A stretch of 64,000 nucleotides of DNA, from contig NZ_CP015418.1 of assembly GCF_001633165.1 (NCBI RefSeq), positions 839,501 to 903,500 of the forward strand. Direction: 5' to 3'. The notes beneath the pieces are model-generated. The model did no database searches, was not told the DNA's origin, and saw only the letters and a list, made by a program, of their open reading frames with translations. Shown piece by piece: positions 36,689 to 46,006 of the stretch (positions within the stretch are counted from its first letter, which is position 1; each line of letters begins with the position of its first letter). Position numbers and translations under genes: made by a program. The DNA comes from Rhodovulum sulfidophilum DSM 1374. GTDB taxonomy: Bacteria; Pseudomonadota; Alphaproteobacteria; Rhodobacterales; Rhodobacteraceae.

Positions 36689-36709
36689 GGGCGGATCGTG
36701 GATCCGCCC
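36689..36709. terminator. Hairpin between convergent aroC and membrane protein gene
   Basis: GGGCGGATC pairs perfectly with GATCCGCCC (9 bp, 3-base loop GTG). It is 28 bp after the aroC stop and 18 bp beyond the minus-strand gene, so it may serve both directions. There is no strong T tract. Confidence 0.5.
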
Positions 36710-36726
36710 TGTTCCCGCATCTTCGC

Positions 36727-37317
36727 CTAGCCGCGGCCGCGCCAGAAGAATTCGCGCCCGAAGGAATACAGCACGCCCGAGCTGAACAGCACGCAGAGCA
36801 CGCCGACGATTTCGAGCACGCCGCCGATCCAGGACAGCAGGGGCCATTCGGGCAGGATGCGGCCGACCACCACCATCACGAGGCCGGCCAGGCCGAGCAG
36901 GGCGAAATCGCGGGCCATCGCGGCAGGGCTTTTCCAGCCAAGCGCGTCCAGCATCGAGAGTTTCGAGTCGCCTTCCGCCGCCTCGTCAGAGGGGTCGGGC
37001 TCGCGCAGCGCGGGAAGCTGGACCGGCTTGTCCGTGATTTCGGTCCCTGTAGAGGCTGCGGCCGCCATGGCGGGCTGCGGGGCAGGGGCGGGCTGTCCGG
37101 CGGGACGGGCGCGGCGCGGCAGGGCGGAAAGCCAGCGCTCCATCTTCTCGGGATGGCGCATATAGAGGATGCAGGCCGTCGCGACCGCTACCAGAACCAG
37201 CGCCAGGAGGCTGAACCAGGGGCCGATCAGGACCCCGAACAGCCCAAGAAGATAAAGCACCAGCAACAGGAGCGCGATACGGCCTCCCTGGCCGATAAGC
37301 TTCCGTAGAGACGGCAT
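36727..37317 (-). CDS. Membrane protein of unknown function
   Basis: A 196-residue protein with two hydrophobic helices near the N-terminus (about residues 14-50), a polar Pro/Ala-rich middle (~65-125) and two more helices (~137-185). The C-terminus is FGREFFWRGRG. ATG 37317 is preferred, with a GAGGTG site upstream; GTG 37329 in frame is possible. No family recognised. No catalytic motif visible. Confidence 0.65.
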   Translation of the reverse strand: MPSLRKLIGQGGRIALLLLVLYLLGLFGVLIGPWFSLLALVLVAVATACILYMRHPEKMERWLSALPRRARPAGQPAPAPQPAMAAAASTGTEITDKPVQLPALREPDPSDEAAEGDSKLSMLDALGWKSPAAMARDFALLGLAGLVMVVVGRILPEWPLLSWIGGVLEIVGVLCVLFSSGVLYSFGREFFWRGRG

Positions 37318-37556
37318 GGGGCACCTCACTGGCTGATTGCTGCAGTTTCAGACCGCATATGGGAGGATTCAATGGGAAATGTCAGTGGCAGTTTGCCGCG
37401 CAGCGATGATGTCGGCGATGAAATCGGGGACTTGCGGCGGGCGATGTTCCGTGCCCCGGCCGCCTGTCGGGGGCTGTGCGCGGCTCCGGGGCAACGGATA
37501 TCCGGTCCGGCAGCGGCGGCAGGGGTGGCCCGCTCCGGTCCCGGACGGAGGCGGCG

Positions 37557-37907
37557 CTAGTCCTGCACCTTCTTCACGAATTGCGACTTCAGGCCCATCT
37601 TGCCGAATCCCGGGATGGTGCAGTCGATATCGTGGTCGCCCGCGACCAGACGGATGCCGCGGACCTTGGTGCCGACCTTGAGCGGCGCCGAGGCGCCCTT
37701 GACCTTGAGGCTCTTGATCACGGTCACGGTGTCGCCGTCCTGAAGCAGGTTGCCGACGCTGTCGCGGATGCCGGAGCCGGCCTCCTCGGACGGGTCATCC
37801 GAACCCGGGGCCCATTCATGGCCGCATTCCGGGCAGGTCAGAAGCGCGTCGACCTGGTAGGTGAAGCTCGAGGCGCATTCGGGGCAGGGGGGCAGGGTAT
37901 CTGTCAT
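37557..37907 (-). CDS. yjdM: Zinc ribbon protein YjdM/PhnA
   Basis: A 116-residue protein with an N-terminal zinc ribbon (CPEC and CPEC, residues ~8-29) and a C-terminal SH3-like PhnA domain (GDTVTVIKSLKVKG). The old name PhnA (phosphonoacetate hydrolase) is considered a mis-assignment for this family; its molecular role is not established. It is divergent from the DEAD-box helicase gene. Confidence 0.9.
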   Translation of the reverse strand: MTDTLPPCPECASSFTYQVDALLTCPECGHEWAPGSDDPSEEAGSGIRDSVGNLLQDGDTVTVIKSLKVKGASAPLKVGTKVRGIRLVAGDHDIDCTIPGFGKMGLKSQFVKKVQD

Positions 37908-38124
37908 GCCCCGGCTATAGCCAGCGGCCGGTCCGAAAGCCAGCCCCAGATCCGCGCACCCGATCCGTGCCCGATGACCCGGATCAACATGCCCGATCCG
38001 CTTGCAGCCAGGGCGCCCGGATCGGCCCCGGGATCAATTGCCTAGACATGCCGGGCGCGATACCCTAGCAGGTGCAGTCTTTGGCCCGCCATGTCGGCGC
38101 GCCCGCCCCACGGATGGTCCCCAC

Positions 38125-40494
38125 ATGATCCCGTCTCTCTCCGAAGCCCTCGCCGAACGCGGGTTCGACACGCTGACCGACGTGCAGAAAGCCGTCACCG
38201 CCCCCGAGCTTGCGGGGGCCGACCTGCTGGTCTCGGCCCAGACCGGGTCGGGCAAGACGGTGGGCTTCGGGCTTGCCATCGCGCCGACGCTGATGGGCGA
38301 GGAGAACCGGATGGGTCCGCCCGCCGCGCCGCTGGCGCTGGTGGTTGCGCCGACCCGCGAACTGGCGCTGCAGGTCCAGCGCGAACTGGTCTGGCTGTAT
38401 GCCCGGACGGGGGCGAAGGTGGTGTCCTGCATCGGCGGCATGGATGCCCGCGACGAACGCCGGGCGCTTGACCGCGGCGCCCATATCGTCGTCGGCACAC
38501 CGGGGCGGCTGCGCGACCATATCACCCGCGGCGCGCTCGATCTGTCCGACATCCGCGCGGTGGTGCTGGACGAGGCCGACGAGATGCTCGATCTCGGCTT
38601 CCGCGAGGATCTGGAATTCATGCTGGGCGCGGCCCCGGCCGGGCGGCGGACCTTGCTGTTCTCGGCGACGGTGCCGCCCGCGATTGCCGAACTCGCCAAG
38701 GCGTATCAGCGCGACGCGGTGCGGGTGACGACGCTGTCGCGCGGCAGCCAGCATGCCGATATCGCCTACAAGGCGGTGCAGGTGACGGCGGCCGATGCCG
38801 AGCATGCCATCATCAACCTGCTGCGTTTCCACGATGCGCCCACCGCCATCGTCTTCGCCAATACCCGGGCCGCGGTCAGCCGTCTGGCGGCGCGCTTCGC
38901 CAATCGGGGCCTGTCGGCCGTAAGCCTTTCGGGCGAGCTCAGCCAGGACGAGCGCAGCCACGCGCTGCAGGCGATGCGCGACGGCCGGGCGCGGGTCTGC
39001 GTGGCGACCGACGTGGCCGCGCGCGGCATCGACCTGCCCAATCTCGATCTGGTGATCCATGCCGATCTGCCCAGCAATACCGAGGCGCTGCTGCACCGCT
39101 CAGGCCGTACCGGCCGGGCCGGGCGCAAGGGGATCTCGGCGCTGATCGTGCCCGACAAGCTGGCCAAGAAGGCGGGGCGGTTGCTGAAATGGGCCAAGAT
39201 CGAGGCCGAATGGATCCTGGCGCCGACGCCCGAGGAAATTCTTGCGCTCGACGAAACCCGGCTTCTGGCCGATCCGATCTGGGAGGCCGCGCCCAGCGAG
39301 GCCGAGGCCGCCTTTGCCGCCCGGCTGCTGGCCGAGCGCAGCCCCGATCTGGTCGCGGCCGCCTGCCTCAGGCTCTACCGCGCCGGTCTCTCGGCCCCCG
39401 AGGAACTCAATGCGCCTGCCGCGCCCGGCGCCCGGCCCGAGCGGCCGCCCTTCGGGCCCTCGGTCTGGTTCGAGCTGTCGGTCGGGCGCGACCGCCGGGC
39501 CGAGCCGCGCTGGCTGTTGCCGCTGGTCTGCCGGGCCGGCAATCTCGAACGCTCGCAGATCGGCCGGATCCAGCTGCGCGCCGAGACCTCGCTGGTCGAG
39601 ATCGCCGAAGCCGCGGTGCCGGGCTTTGTCGCCGGGATCGGCCCGGACGGGCTGCTCGAGGAAGACATCACCGCCAGACGTTTCGACGGCCCGGTCGAGG
39701 ATACCCGCGGCTCGAGGCCGAAATCCGACCGCCCGAAAGCTGATCGGTCGAAATCCGATCGCCCGCGATCCGACCGGTCCCGGCCGGACACCCGGCCCGA
39801 CCGCGCGCCCCGACCGCCGCGCCCGGCACCCGCCGAGGCTGCCACCGGGGCCAGCACAGGGACCGCCGCGCCTTCCGGCAGGCCCGACGCGCCGCCGCCC
39901 CGCGGCGATGCCGCCGAGGCGCCCCGTCCGAAACCCGAATTCGAGGCCCGTCCGACGCCGAGCCCAACGCCCGGCCCGGAGCGGCGCAAGGTCCTTTCCG
40001 CAGAGGCGGAGGCGCCGAAGCCCAGGGCGCCCCGGCGTGAGGCCGATGCCGCGCCGGCCGAACGGCCGCGCAAGCCGCGCCCCGGCCCCGAACGGTCCGG
40101 CCCCCGCAGCGAGGCCGGCGGCCCGCGCCCGAAAGAGGGCCGCAAGGACGGCTGGAAGGATGCGCGCAAGGACGACCGCAAAGACGGGCGCAAGGACAGT
40201 CGCAAGGATGACCGTAAGGACGGGCGGAAAGACGGCTGGAAGGACGGGCCCGCGCGTGGTCCTAAAACCGGCCCGAAGGGTGGGTCCAGGGACTGGCCGA
40301 AGGACAAGCGCCCGGCAGGGAACGATGCCGCCCCCGCCGAGCGGCGTCGGGCGGATGCGGCCGACACTTCGAAACGGTTCGAACGTCCCGGCGCGCCGAA
40401 AGGCAAGGGCGCCAAGCCAACCGGCGGGGGCAAGCGCGGCGCTCCGAAGTCAGGTCGCAGCAGCGGCAACGCGCCGCCCCGGCGTCCGCGCTGA
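38125..40494 (+). CDS. DEAD-box RNA helicase with long basic C-terminal tail
   Basis: A 789-residue helicase. The core has motif I AQTGSGKT (residues ~38-45), motif Ia PTRELALQ, the DEAD box LDEADEML (~151-158), SAT (motif III) and HRSGRTGRAGRKG (motif VI). A DbpA-like RNA-binding region with the GRIQLRAETSLVEIA stretch follows (~490-530). The last ~260 residues are disordered, rich in Arg, Lys, Pro and Asp, with nine tandem tetrapeptides of type RKDx (residues 673-708). Probably acts in ribosome assembly or cold-adapted RNA remodelling like DeaD. ATG 38125 was chosen because homology starts there. Confidence 0.92.
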   Translation: MIPSLSEALAERGFDTLTDVQKAVTAPELAGADLLVSAQTGSGKTVGFGLAIAPTLMGEENRMGPPAAPLALVVAPTRELALQVQRELVWLYARTGAKVVSCIGGMDARDERRALDRGAHIVVGTPGRLRDHITRGALDLSDIRAVVLDEADEMLDLGFREDLEFMLGAAPAGRRTLLFSATVPPAIAELAKAYQRDAVRVTTLSRGSQHADIAYKAVQVTAADAEHAIINLLRFHDAPTAIVFANTRAAVSRLAARFANRGLSAVSLSGELSQDERSHALQAMRDGRARVCVATDVAARGIDLPNLDLVIHADLPSNTEALLHRSGRTGRAGRKGISALIVPDKLAKKAGRLLKWAKIEAEWILAPTPEEILALDETRLLADPIWEAAPSEAEAAFAARLLAERSPDLVAAACLRLYRAGLSAPEELNAPAAPGARPERPPFGPSVWFELSVGRDRRAEPRWLLPLVCRAGNLERSQIGRIQLRAETSLVEIAEAAVPGFVAGIGPDGLLEEDITARRFDGPVEDTRGSRPKSDRPKADRSKSDRPRSDRSRPDTRPDRAPRPPRPAPAEAATGASTGTAAPSGRPDAPPPRGDAAEAPRPKPEFEARPTPSPTPGPERRKVLSAEAEAPKPRAPRREADAAPAERPRKPRPGPERSGPRSEAGGPRPKEGRKDGWKDARKDDRKDGRKDSRKDDRKDGRKDGWKDGPARGPKTGPKGGSRDWPKDKRPAGNDAAPAERRRADAADTSKRFERPGAPKGKGAKPTGGGKRGAPKSGRSSGNAPPRRPR
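40141..40248 (+). repeat. Nine tandem 12-bp repeats coding for RKDx
   Basis: Nine consecutive 12-base units (108 bp) encode tetrapeptides RKDG, WKDA, RKDD, RKDG, RKDS, RKDD, RKDG, RKDG, WKDG in the helicase tail. Units differ by silent and conservative changes, so the array is old enough to have diverged, but its period is exact and length variation between strains is likely. Confidence 0.85.
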
Positions 40495-40506
40495 GCCGGT
40501 CAGATC

Positions 40507-41004
40507 TCAGGGCACGACAAGACGGCTGCCCGGCGCGATCCGGGCCGCGATCCACAACAGGTCGCGGCGGCTGAACGCGATGCAGCCCGCCGTCGGATAA
40601 TGCGGCCGCCGCCATTGATGCAGGAAGATGGCCGAGCCCCGCCCGGGGCGCGCATCGGGCCAGTTCCAGTCGGTCAGCAGCACCAGATCGTAAAGCGGAT
40701 CTGCCCGGCGCAGCCGCTCGTGGCCAAAGCCATGCGGGGCGCGGACGCGGGTGTTGTAGGCCGGATCGGCCGGATCGTCCGACCACAGATCGGCGGGCCC
40801 GATGGGGCTGGCCCAGGGCGCGGGCGGCAACAGCCGGTCGGGGCGGTAGAGCATGCCCACGATCCGGTGCAGGCCGCGCGGCGTCGCGCCATCGCCCTCG
40901 CGCTTGTCGGCGGTGAGCCCGCCCCGGCCGATGCTGCAGGGAAAGCGGCGCCCGGCAAAGCGCAGATGGGTCGGGGTCAGGACAAGATCGCATGCGGTCG
41001 GCAT
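40507..41004 (-). CDS. L,D-transpeptidase (YkuD) family protein
   Basis: A 165-residue protein with the YkuD catalytic signature FLHQWRRPHYPTAGCIAFS (His and Cys, residues ~129-147). It lacks an obvious signal peptide or LysM domain, so it is a minimal, possibly exported-by-other-means member that would cross-link peptidoglycan. ATG 41004 is taken; ATG 41037 in frame would add 11 residues. It is convergent with the helicase gene, with a 12-bp gap. Confidence 0.83.
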   Translation of the reverse strand: MPTACDLVLTPTHLRFAGRRFPCSIGRGGLTADKREGDGATPRGLHRIVGMLYRPDRLLPPAPWASPIGPADLWSDDPADPAYNTRVRAPHGFGHERLRRADPLYDLVLLTDWNWPDARPGRGSAIFLHQWRRPHYPTAGCIAFSRRDLLWIAARIAPGSRLVVP

Positions 41005-41139
41005 CGGCCCAGACTGCCCCGGGCGGGGGCGCGGCAAAAGCCCTCTGACGCGGCGTCGGGCGATTCCGGCCGTAATGTGCTAGTCTGGCGACAGGCGCCC
41101 GCGACCCGGACGGCGCCGGCTGTAACGGAGGAGCAACAG

Positions 41140-41322
41140 ATGGAAACGGCCAAGGTGATGGACTACGCCCGTTCGCTGCTTGCGGCGCGCGGCGACAAGG
41201 CTCAGGCGGAGGCGGCGCAGAAGGCCGCCGCGCTCGAGAAGGACGGCAGGGCCGAGGATGCGCGTACCTGGCGCGCCATCGAATCCGCGCTGCGGGAAAT
41301 GCGGGCCCCGCATCAGGGCTGA
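41140..41322 (+). CDS. Small hypothetical protein
   Basis: A 60-residue, Ala/Lys/Arg/Glu-rich, probably helical protein (METAKVMDYARSLLAARGD at the N-terminus) preceded by a strong GGAGGAG site. No membrane segment or metal motif. Similar small proteins are seen in Rhodobacterales, but I cannot name a family. It is convergent with ribA, ending 12 bp from it. Confidence 0.65.
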   Translation: METAKVMDYARSLLAARGDKAQAEAAQKAAALEKDGRAEDARTWRAIESALREMRAPHQG

Positions 41323-41334
41323 GCCGTCCCGGCG

Positions 41335-42414
41335 TTACAGCAGATGCCCGGATTTCTGCGCCTTGACGGCAAGATAGCGGGCATTCTCGGGCGTGTGCCC
41401 CACCTTGAGGGGCACGCGTTCGGTGACCGCGACGCCCCGGGCGCGCATCATCTCGATCTTGGCGGGGTTGTTGGTCATCAGCCGCACCGCCGAGAATCCC
41501 ATCTCGCGCAGGATCGCCGCGCCGATGCGGAAATCGCGCTCGTCATCCTCGAAGCCCAGCCGGTGATTGGCCTCGACGGTGTCGAAACCCTGATCCTGCA
41601 GCGAATAGGCCCGCATCTTGTTGGCCAGCCCGATGCCGCGGCCTTCCTGGTTGAGGTATAGCAGCACGCCCGCGCCCTCGGCCCCCATCTGCGCCAGCGC
41701 CGCCCGCAGCTGTGCGCCGCAATCGCATTTCAGGCTGCCGATCAGATCGCCGGTGAAACAGGCCGAATGCAGCCGCGCCAGAACCGGCTCGCCGCGGGGC
41801 GGGGTGCCGATCTCGACGGCGTAATGCTCTTCGCTGCCATCGGCCGGGCGGAAGACATGCAGCCGCCCCGCCTTCGAGACCTCGAGCGGCACCCGGGCCG
41901 AGACCACCTCGGCCAGCGTCGTGCCCTCGGCCCGGGCCAGCGCCGCCTCGTCGAGGCTGACGCGGGTCAGCCCCTCGGCCGCGGCCAGCGCCTCGGGTGC
42001 GTCCGGCGCGATGGCCAGCACCGCGGGCAGCAGCCGGGCCGATTTGGCCAGGGCGATGGCGGCGCGATGGGCCTCGGCATCGCCGCCCCGGGCCGAGGCG
42101 AAGGGGCCGAGCATCGGCTTGTCGAGATCGTCGGCCGGGTCGGCCACGGCGCGCACCCAGTCGGTGCCGACCTCGCCGGGCAGCAGCAGCCGCGCGATAT
42201 CGCCGTCATAGGGGCGCGCCTTCAGCGTCTCGGCCCGCCTTGCGGTGATCGCCAGCACCGGCGCATCCCCCAGCGCGCGCAGCGCCGTCAGCCGTTCGGG
42301 CGTCAGGGTCTCGGCCGCGACGACGACCAGCGGCCCCACCACCACGGGAACCCCCATCCTGAGATCGCCGCGGGCGCGGGCCAGTCTTTCGGTGCTGCCG
42401 GGACCAAGACGCAT
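41335..42414 (-). CDS. ribA: GTP cyclohydrolase II
   Basis: A 359-residue protein. The C-terminal ~190 residues are GTP cyclohydrolase II, with zinc ligands in HSACFTGDLIGSLKCDCGAQ and the catalytic NQEGRGIGLANKMRAYSLQD. The N-terminal ~150 residues are a divergent extension in place of the DHBP synthase domain of bifunctional RibBA. It catalyses the first step of riboflavin synthesis. Divergent from the response-regulator gene. Confidence 0.92.
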   Translation of the reverse strand: MRLGPGSTERLARARGDLRMGVPVVVGPLVVVAAETLTPERLTALRALGDAPVLAITARRAETLKARPYDGDIARLLLPGEVGTDWVRAVADPADDLDKPMLGPFASARGGDAEAHRAAIALAKSARLLPAVLAIAPDAPEALAAAEGLTRVSLDEAALARAEGTTLAEVVSARVPLEVSKAGRLHVFRPADGSEEHYAVEIGTPPRGEPVLARLHSACFTGDLIGSLKCDCGAQLRAALAQMGAEGAGVLLYLNQEGRGIGLANKMRAYSLQDQGFDTVEANHRLGFEDDERDFRIGAAILREMGFSAVRLMTNNPAKIEMMRARGVAVTERVPLKVGHTPENARYLAVKAQKSGHLL

Positions 42415-42570
42415 GAGCCAATCCTCTTTTTCCGGGGAGGGTTAAGCCACAATTCCCGGAGATTTGAAACAATTCCCTGTCCGGGCACACGCTTGCGTGA
42501 AAACCCTGTCGCAAATCTTGAGCGGTCCGTGCGCGGCGACATCTGAGCGGCAGAGACAGAGGAGGACGCC

Positions 42571-43257
42571 ATGAGCAGCCTGAAGAAGATCCTTCTGGTG
42601 GACGACGATACCGACCTGCGCGAAGCCCTGAGCGAGCAGCTGGTGATGACCGAGGATTTCGACGTGTTCGAGGCCGGAAGCGGCGTCGAGGCGATGGAGA
42701 AGGCGCGCTCGGCGATCTACGAGCTGGTGATTCTCGACGTCGGCCTGCCCGATACCGACGGGCGCGAGCTGTGCCGGCTGATGCGCAAGCAGGGGGTCAA
42801 ATGCCCGATCCTGATGCTGACCGGGCATGACAGCGATGCCGATACCATCCTCGGGCTCGATTCGGGGGCCAATGACTATGTGGTGAAACCGTTCAAGTTT
42901 CCGGTGCTTCTGGCCCGGATCCGGGCCCAGCTGCGTCAGCATGAACAGTCCGAGGATGCGGTGTTCCAGCTCGGGCCCTATACCTTCAAGCCCGCGATGA
43001 AGATGCTGATCACCGAGGACGACCGCAAGATCCGCCTGACCGAGAAGGAAACCAACATCCTCAAGTTCCTCTACCGCGCCTCGGAAGGGGTTGTGGCGCG
43101 CGATGTGCTGCTCCACGAGGTCTGGGGGTACAATGCCGGGGTGACGACGCATACGCTGGAAACCCATATCTACCGGCTGCGCCAGAAGATCGAGCCCGAT
43201 CCGTCCAATGCCCGGCTTCTGGTCACCGAATCCGGAGGGTACCGTCTGGTCGCCTGA
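42571..43257 (+). CDS. OmpR/PhoB-family response regulator (possible CenR)
   Basis: A 228-residue regulator. The receiver domain (residues ~5-120) has the acidic pocket DDD, the phospho-acceptor Asp in VILDVGLPDTDG (near residue 53) and Lys in VKPFKFP. The winged-helix DNA-binding domain (~130-228) ends in VTESGGYRLV. No histidine kinase gene is adjacent, so it is an orphan here. The sequence resembles the CenR group of alphaproteobacteria that governs envelope genes, but this is a suggestion only. Confidence 0.9.
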   Translation: MSSLKKILLVDDDTDLREALSEQLVMTEDFDVFEAGSGVEAMEKARSAIYELVILDVGLPDTDGRELCRLMRKQGVKCPILMLTGHDSDADTILGLDSGANDYVVKPFKFPVLLARIRAQLRQHEQSEDAVFQLGPYTFKPAMKMLITEDDRKIRLTEKETNILKFLYRASEGVVARDVLLHEVWGYNAGVTTHTLETHIYRLRQKIEPDPSNARLLVTESGGYRLVA

Positions 43258-43342
43258 GAAAGCCGGAACCGGCATGACTGTTACATCCATTGCGGTGGCT
43301 TTTGACCTTGTAGCGGCGCTCCGGTTGCGTAATCCTTGCGCC

Positions 43343-44107
43343 ATGTCGGGGCGATTGACGTATTTTTTCGGCATTCTATGTGCCCTCTGCCAGATCGGCC
43401 CGGCCGCGGAGGCCGCGGCCGACATTCCCGGCTATTGGTCGGTTCTTCCCGGATGGCAGTCCTGGCAGGTGACCAGTGCCTATCAGGTCGGGTTCGAGGG
43501 CTCTGCCGAGCTGGCGGTGGCCTGCGGCCCTGAGGGCCAGCCTCTGATGGGGGTGCTGACCGACGGGGCCGAGCCGCCCGATGGCGATTTCGAGCGTCCG
43601 GCCAAGATCGGCGAGCGGCATTTCCTGATTGCCTGGACCGGGCAGTCGGGCCTTGCGCTGACCCGGCCCGATGCCGAGTTCCTGGCCGCGATGCGCTGGG
43701 GCTCGACACTCGTGCTTTACGACTATCTGGGCGCGCCGGTCGATTTCCGGCTGAGCGGCGCGGCCGATGCGCTCGATTCCGCGCTGGCCGGATGCCCGCC
43801 GCCGCTGGCGGTGCGGCCCGACCCGGCGGCGATGCGGCGCACTTTCGACGAGACGCTGAAGGCCCGCATCGACCGCGAATGCCGGGCGCTGGGCCGCTCG
43901 GGTGCCGAGATCGGTTCCGGCGCGGTGCGCGAGCGCCTGCTGCCCGGGTCGGCCTATCCCGAGGTCACGGTCGATTTCAGCTATGTTTCCTGCCGCGCGG
44001 GGCCGCGGCTGCATCGCGATTTCTGTACCGAGGCCGGCTGCGCCCGTCAGCGCTATCTGCCCGGTGCCTCTGCCTATGTCCTGATCGAGGATGGCGACTC
44101 GGAATAG
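43343..44107 (+). CDS. Secreted hypothetical protein
   Basis: A 254-residue protein with a signal peptide (FGILCALCQIGPAAEAAAD, residues ~7-25) and several cysteines in the C-terminal half (AGCPPP, RECRAL, SCRAG, DFCTEAGCARQ) that could form disulfides. ATG 43343 is chosen because it puts the signal peptide at the N-terminus; an upstream in-frame ATG at 43274 is possible. No domain recognised. Periplasmic location inferred. Confidence 0.68.
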   Translation: MSGRLTYFFGILCALCQIGPAAEAAADIPGYWSVLPGWQSWQVTSAYQVGFEGSAELAVACGPEGQPLMGVLTDGAEPPDGDFERPAKIGERHFLIAWTGQSGLALTRPDAEFLAAMRWGSTLVLYDYLGAPVDFRLSGAADALDSALAGCPPPLAVRPDPAAMRRTFDETLKARIDRECRALGRSGAEIGSGAVRERLLPGSAYPEVTVDFSYVSCRAGPRLHRDFCTEAGCARQRYLPGASAYVLIEDGDSE

Positions 44108-44203
44108 GCCCGGGCTTCGGCTTGAGCCCCCGGGCGCTGCCGTCTAGGGTCGCGCCGGTCGCGCCCTGCCACCTTCCGCGGCGGCCCGGACAAGGAGAAC
44201 CCG

Positions 44204-44992
44204 ATGCCCTTCACCCTCGCCACCTGGAACATCAATTCGGTCCGCCTGCGCGCCCCGCTGGTCGCCCGTCTGATGGAGGAGGAAGCCCCCGACATCCTCT
44301 GTCTGCAGGAATGCAAGAGCCCGGTCGAGAAGCTGCCGCTCGAAGTCTTCGCGCCGCTTGGCTATACCCATGTCGTGGCGCGCGGCCAAAAGGGCTATAA
44401 CGGCGTCGCGATCCTGTCGAAGCTGCCGCTCGAGGATGCGGGCTCGGTCGACTTCGCCGGGCTCGACCAGGCCCGGCACGTGGCCGCCCGGCTGGAAAAC
44501 GGCGTGCTGCTGCACAATTTCTACGTCCCGGCGGGCGGCGATGTGCCCGACCGCGAGGTGAACGTCAAATTCGGCCAGAAACTCGATTTTCTCACCGGGA
44601 TGCGCGATTTCTTCCGCGAAAGCCGCCCCGAGCGGTCGATCCTCGTCGGCGATCTCAATATCGCCCCCGGCGAGGAGGATGTCTGGTCGCACAAGCAGCT
44701 TCTGAAGATCGTGAGCCATACCCCGGTCGAGGTCGAGCATCTCGGCGCGGCGCAGGAGGCGGGCGGCTGGGTCGACGTGACCCGGGCGCATATTCCCGAA
44801 GGCAAGCTCTATTCTTGGTGGTCCTACCGGGCGCGCGACTGGGACGCGGCCGACAAGGGGCGGCGGCTCGACCATCTCTGGGCGACGCCCGACATTGCCG
44901 GGGCGGCCGCGGACAGCCGGATCCTGAGGCCGGTGCGCGGCTGGGAGAAGCCCTCTGACCATGTGCCGGTTTTCGCGCGCTTCGATCTCTAG
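44204..44992 (+). CDS. xth: Exodeoxyribonuclease III
   Basis: A 262-residue AP endonuclease/exonuclease III. Motifs ATWNINSVR (residues ~5-13), LQECK (Glu metal ligand, ~34), GYNGVAILS, LVGDLNIAP (catalytic Asp/Asn, ~148-156) and C-terminal PSDHVPVFA (catalytic His, ~252) are intact. It works in base-excision repair. Preceded by AAGGAG. Confidence 0.95.
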   Translation: MPFTLATWNINSVRLRAPLVARLMEEEAPDILCLQECKSPVEKLPLEVFAPLGYTHVVARGQKGYNGVAILSKLPLEDAGSVDFAGLDQARHVAARLENGVLLHNFYVPAGGDVPDREVNVKFGQKLDFLTGMRDFFRESRPERSILVGDLNIAPGEEDVWSHKQLLKIVSHTPVEVEHLGAAQEAGGWVDVTRAHIPEGKLYSWWSYRARDWDAADKGRRLDHLWATPDIAGAAADSRILRPVRGWEKPSDHVPVFARFDL

Positions 44993-45064
44993 GTCTTCGC
45001 CCTTGGGTTTTCCCGCGAACGCCTCATATATTGCACAACTCCCTGACGGACGGAGACGGAGAAC

Positions 45065-45979
45065 ATGCTGGAACTGGGTGGCAAGACCACGGAGACGGGC
45101 GGGGCCGGTGCGGCCCTGATCAAGGACGTCACCGAAGCGAGCTTCATGGCCGATGTGATCGAGGCCTCGCAGGAGGTGCCGGTGATCGTCGATTTCTGGG
45201 CGACCTGGTGCGGTCCCTGCAAGACGCTGGGCCCGATGCTGGAACAGGCGGTGACCGCGGCGGGCGGCAAGGTGCGGATGGCCAAGGTCGATGTCGACCA
45301 GAACCAGACCATCGCGGCACAGCTCAGGATCCAGTCGATCCCGACGGTCTATGCCTTCTATCAGGGGCAGCCGGTCGACGGCTTCCAGGGCGCCTTGCCC
45401 GCTTCCGAGATCCAGGCCTTTGTCGAGCGCGTGGCGGCGATGGGCGGCGATGGCGGGCTTGCCGAGGCGGTGGCCGCGGCCGAGGAGCTTCTGGCCGAGG
45501 GCGCCGCGGTCGAGGCCGCGCAGACCTTCGCCGCGATCCTCGGAGAGGATCCGAAGAATGCCGCCGCCTATGGCGGGCTTGCGCGTGCGCATCTGGCGCT
45601 GGGCGAGGTCGATCAGGCCGAACAGTTCCTGGCCGCAGTGCTGCCCGAGATTGCCGAGGCGCCCGAGGTCGAGGCGGCCCGGGCCCAGGTCGCGCTGGCG
45701 CGCCAGGCCGCCGAGGCGGGGCCTGTTGCCGAGCTCCGCGCCGCGGTCGATCACGACCCCGACGATCACGCGGCGCGCTTCGAGCTTGCCAAGGCGTTGC
45801 ATGCCGGAGGCGAGGTCGAGGCCGCGGTTGACGAATTGCTGGAGCTGTTCCGCCGTGACCGCGAGTGGAATGACGGCGCCGCGAAGGCCCAGCTTTTCAC
45901 CATTTTCGAGGCGCTCCGGCCGCAGGATCCCATCGTGCTGAAAGGCCGCCGGAAACTGTCCTCGATGATATTTGCCTGA
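45065..45979 (+). CDS. cnoX: Thioredoxin-domain chaperone (CnoX/YbbN-like)
   Basis: A 304-residue protein. An N-terminal thioredoxin domain with WATWCGPCK (residues ~47-55) is followed by a tetratricopeptide-like helical region rich in Ala/Glu (~130-300). E. coli CnoX has the same layout but SxxC in place of CGPC, so this member may keep thiol-reductase activity. It is followed closely by a Lon-N-domain protein and a Trm112-like protein, a protein-quality-control neighbourhood. Confidence 0.88.
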   Translation: MLELGGKTTETGGAGAALIKDVTEASFMADVIEASQEVPVIVDFWATWCGPCKTLGPMLEQAVTAAGGKVRMAKVDVDQNQTIAAQLRIQSIPTVYAFYQGQPVDGFQGALPASEIQAFVERVAAMGGDGGLAEAVAAAEELLAEGAAVEAAQTFAAILGEDPKNAAAYGGLARAHLALGEVDQAEQFLAAVLPEIAEAPEVEAARAQVALARQAAEAGPVAELRAAVDHDPDDHAARFELAKALHAGGEVEAAVDELLELFRRDREWNDGAAKAQLFTIFEALRPQDPIVLKGRRKLSSMIFA

Positions 45980-46006
45980 CGGATGGTCCGGCCTAGCTTC
46001 TCGGGC

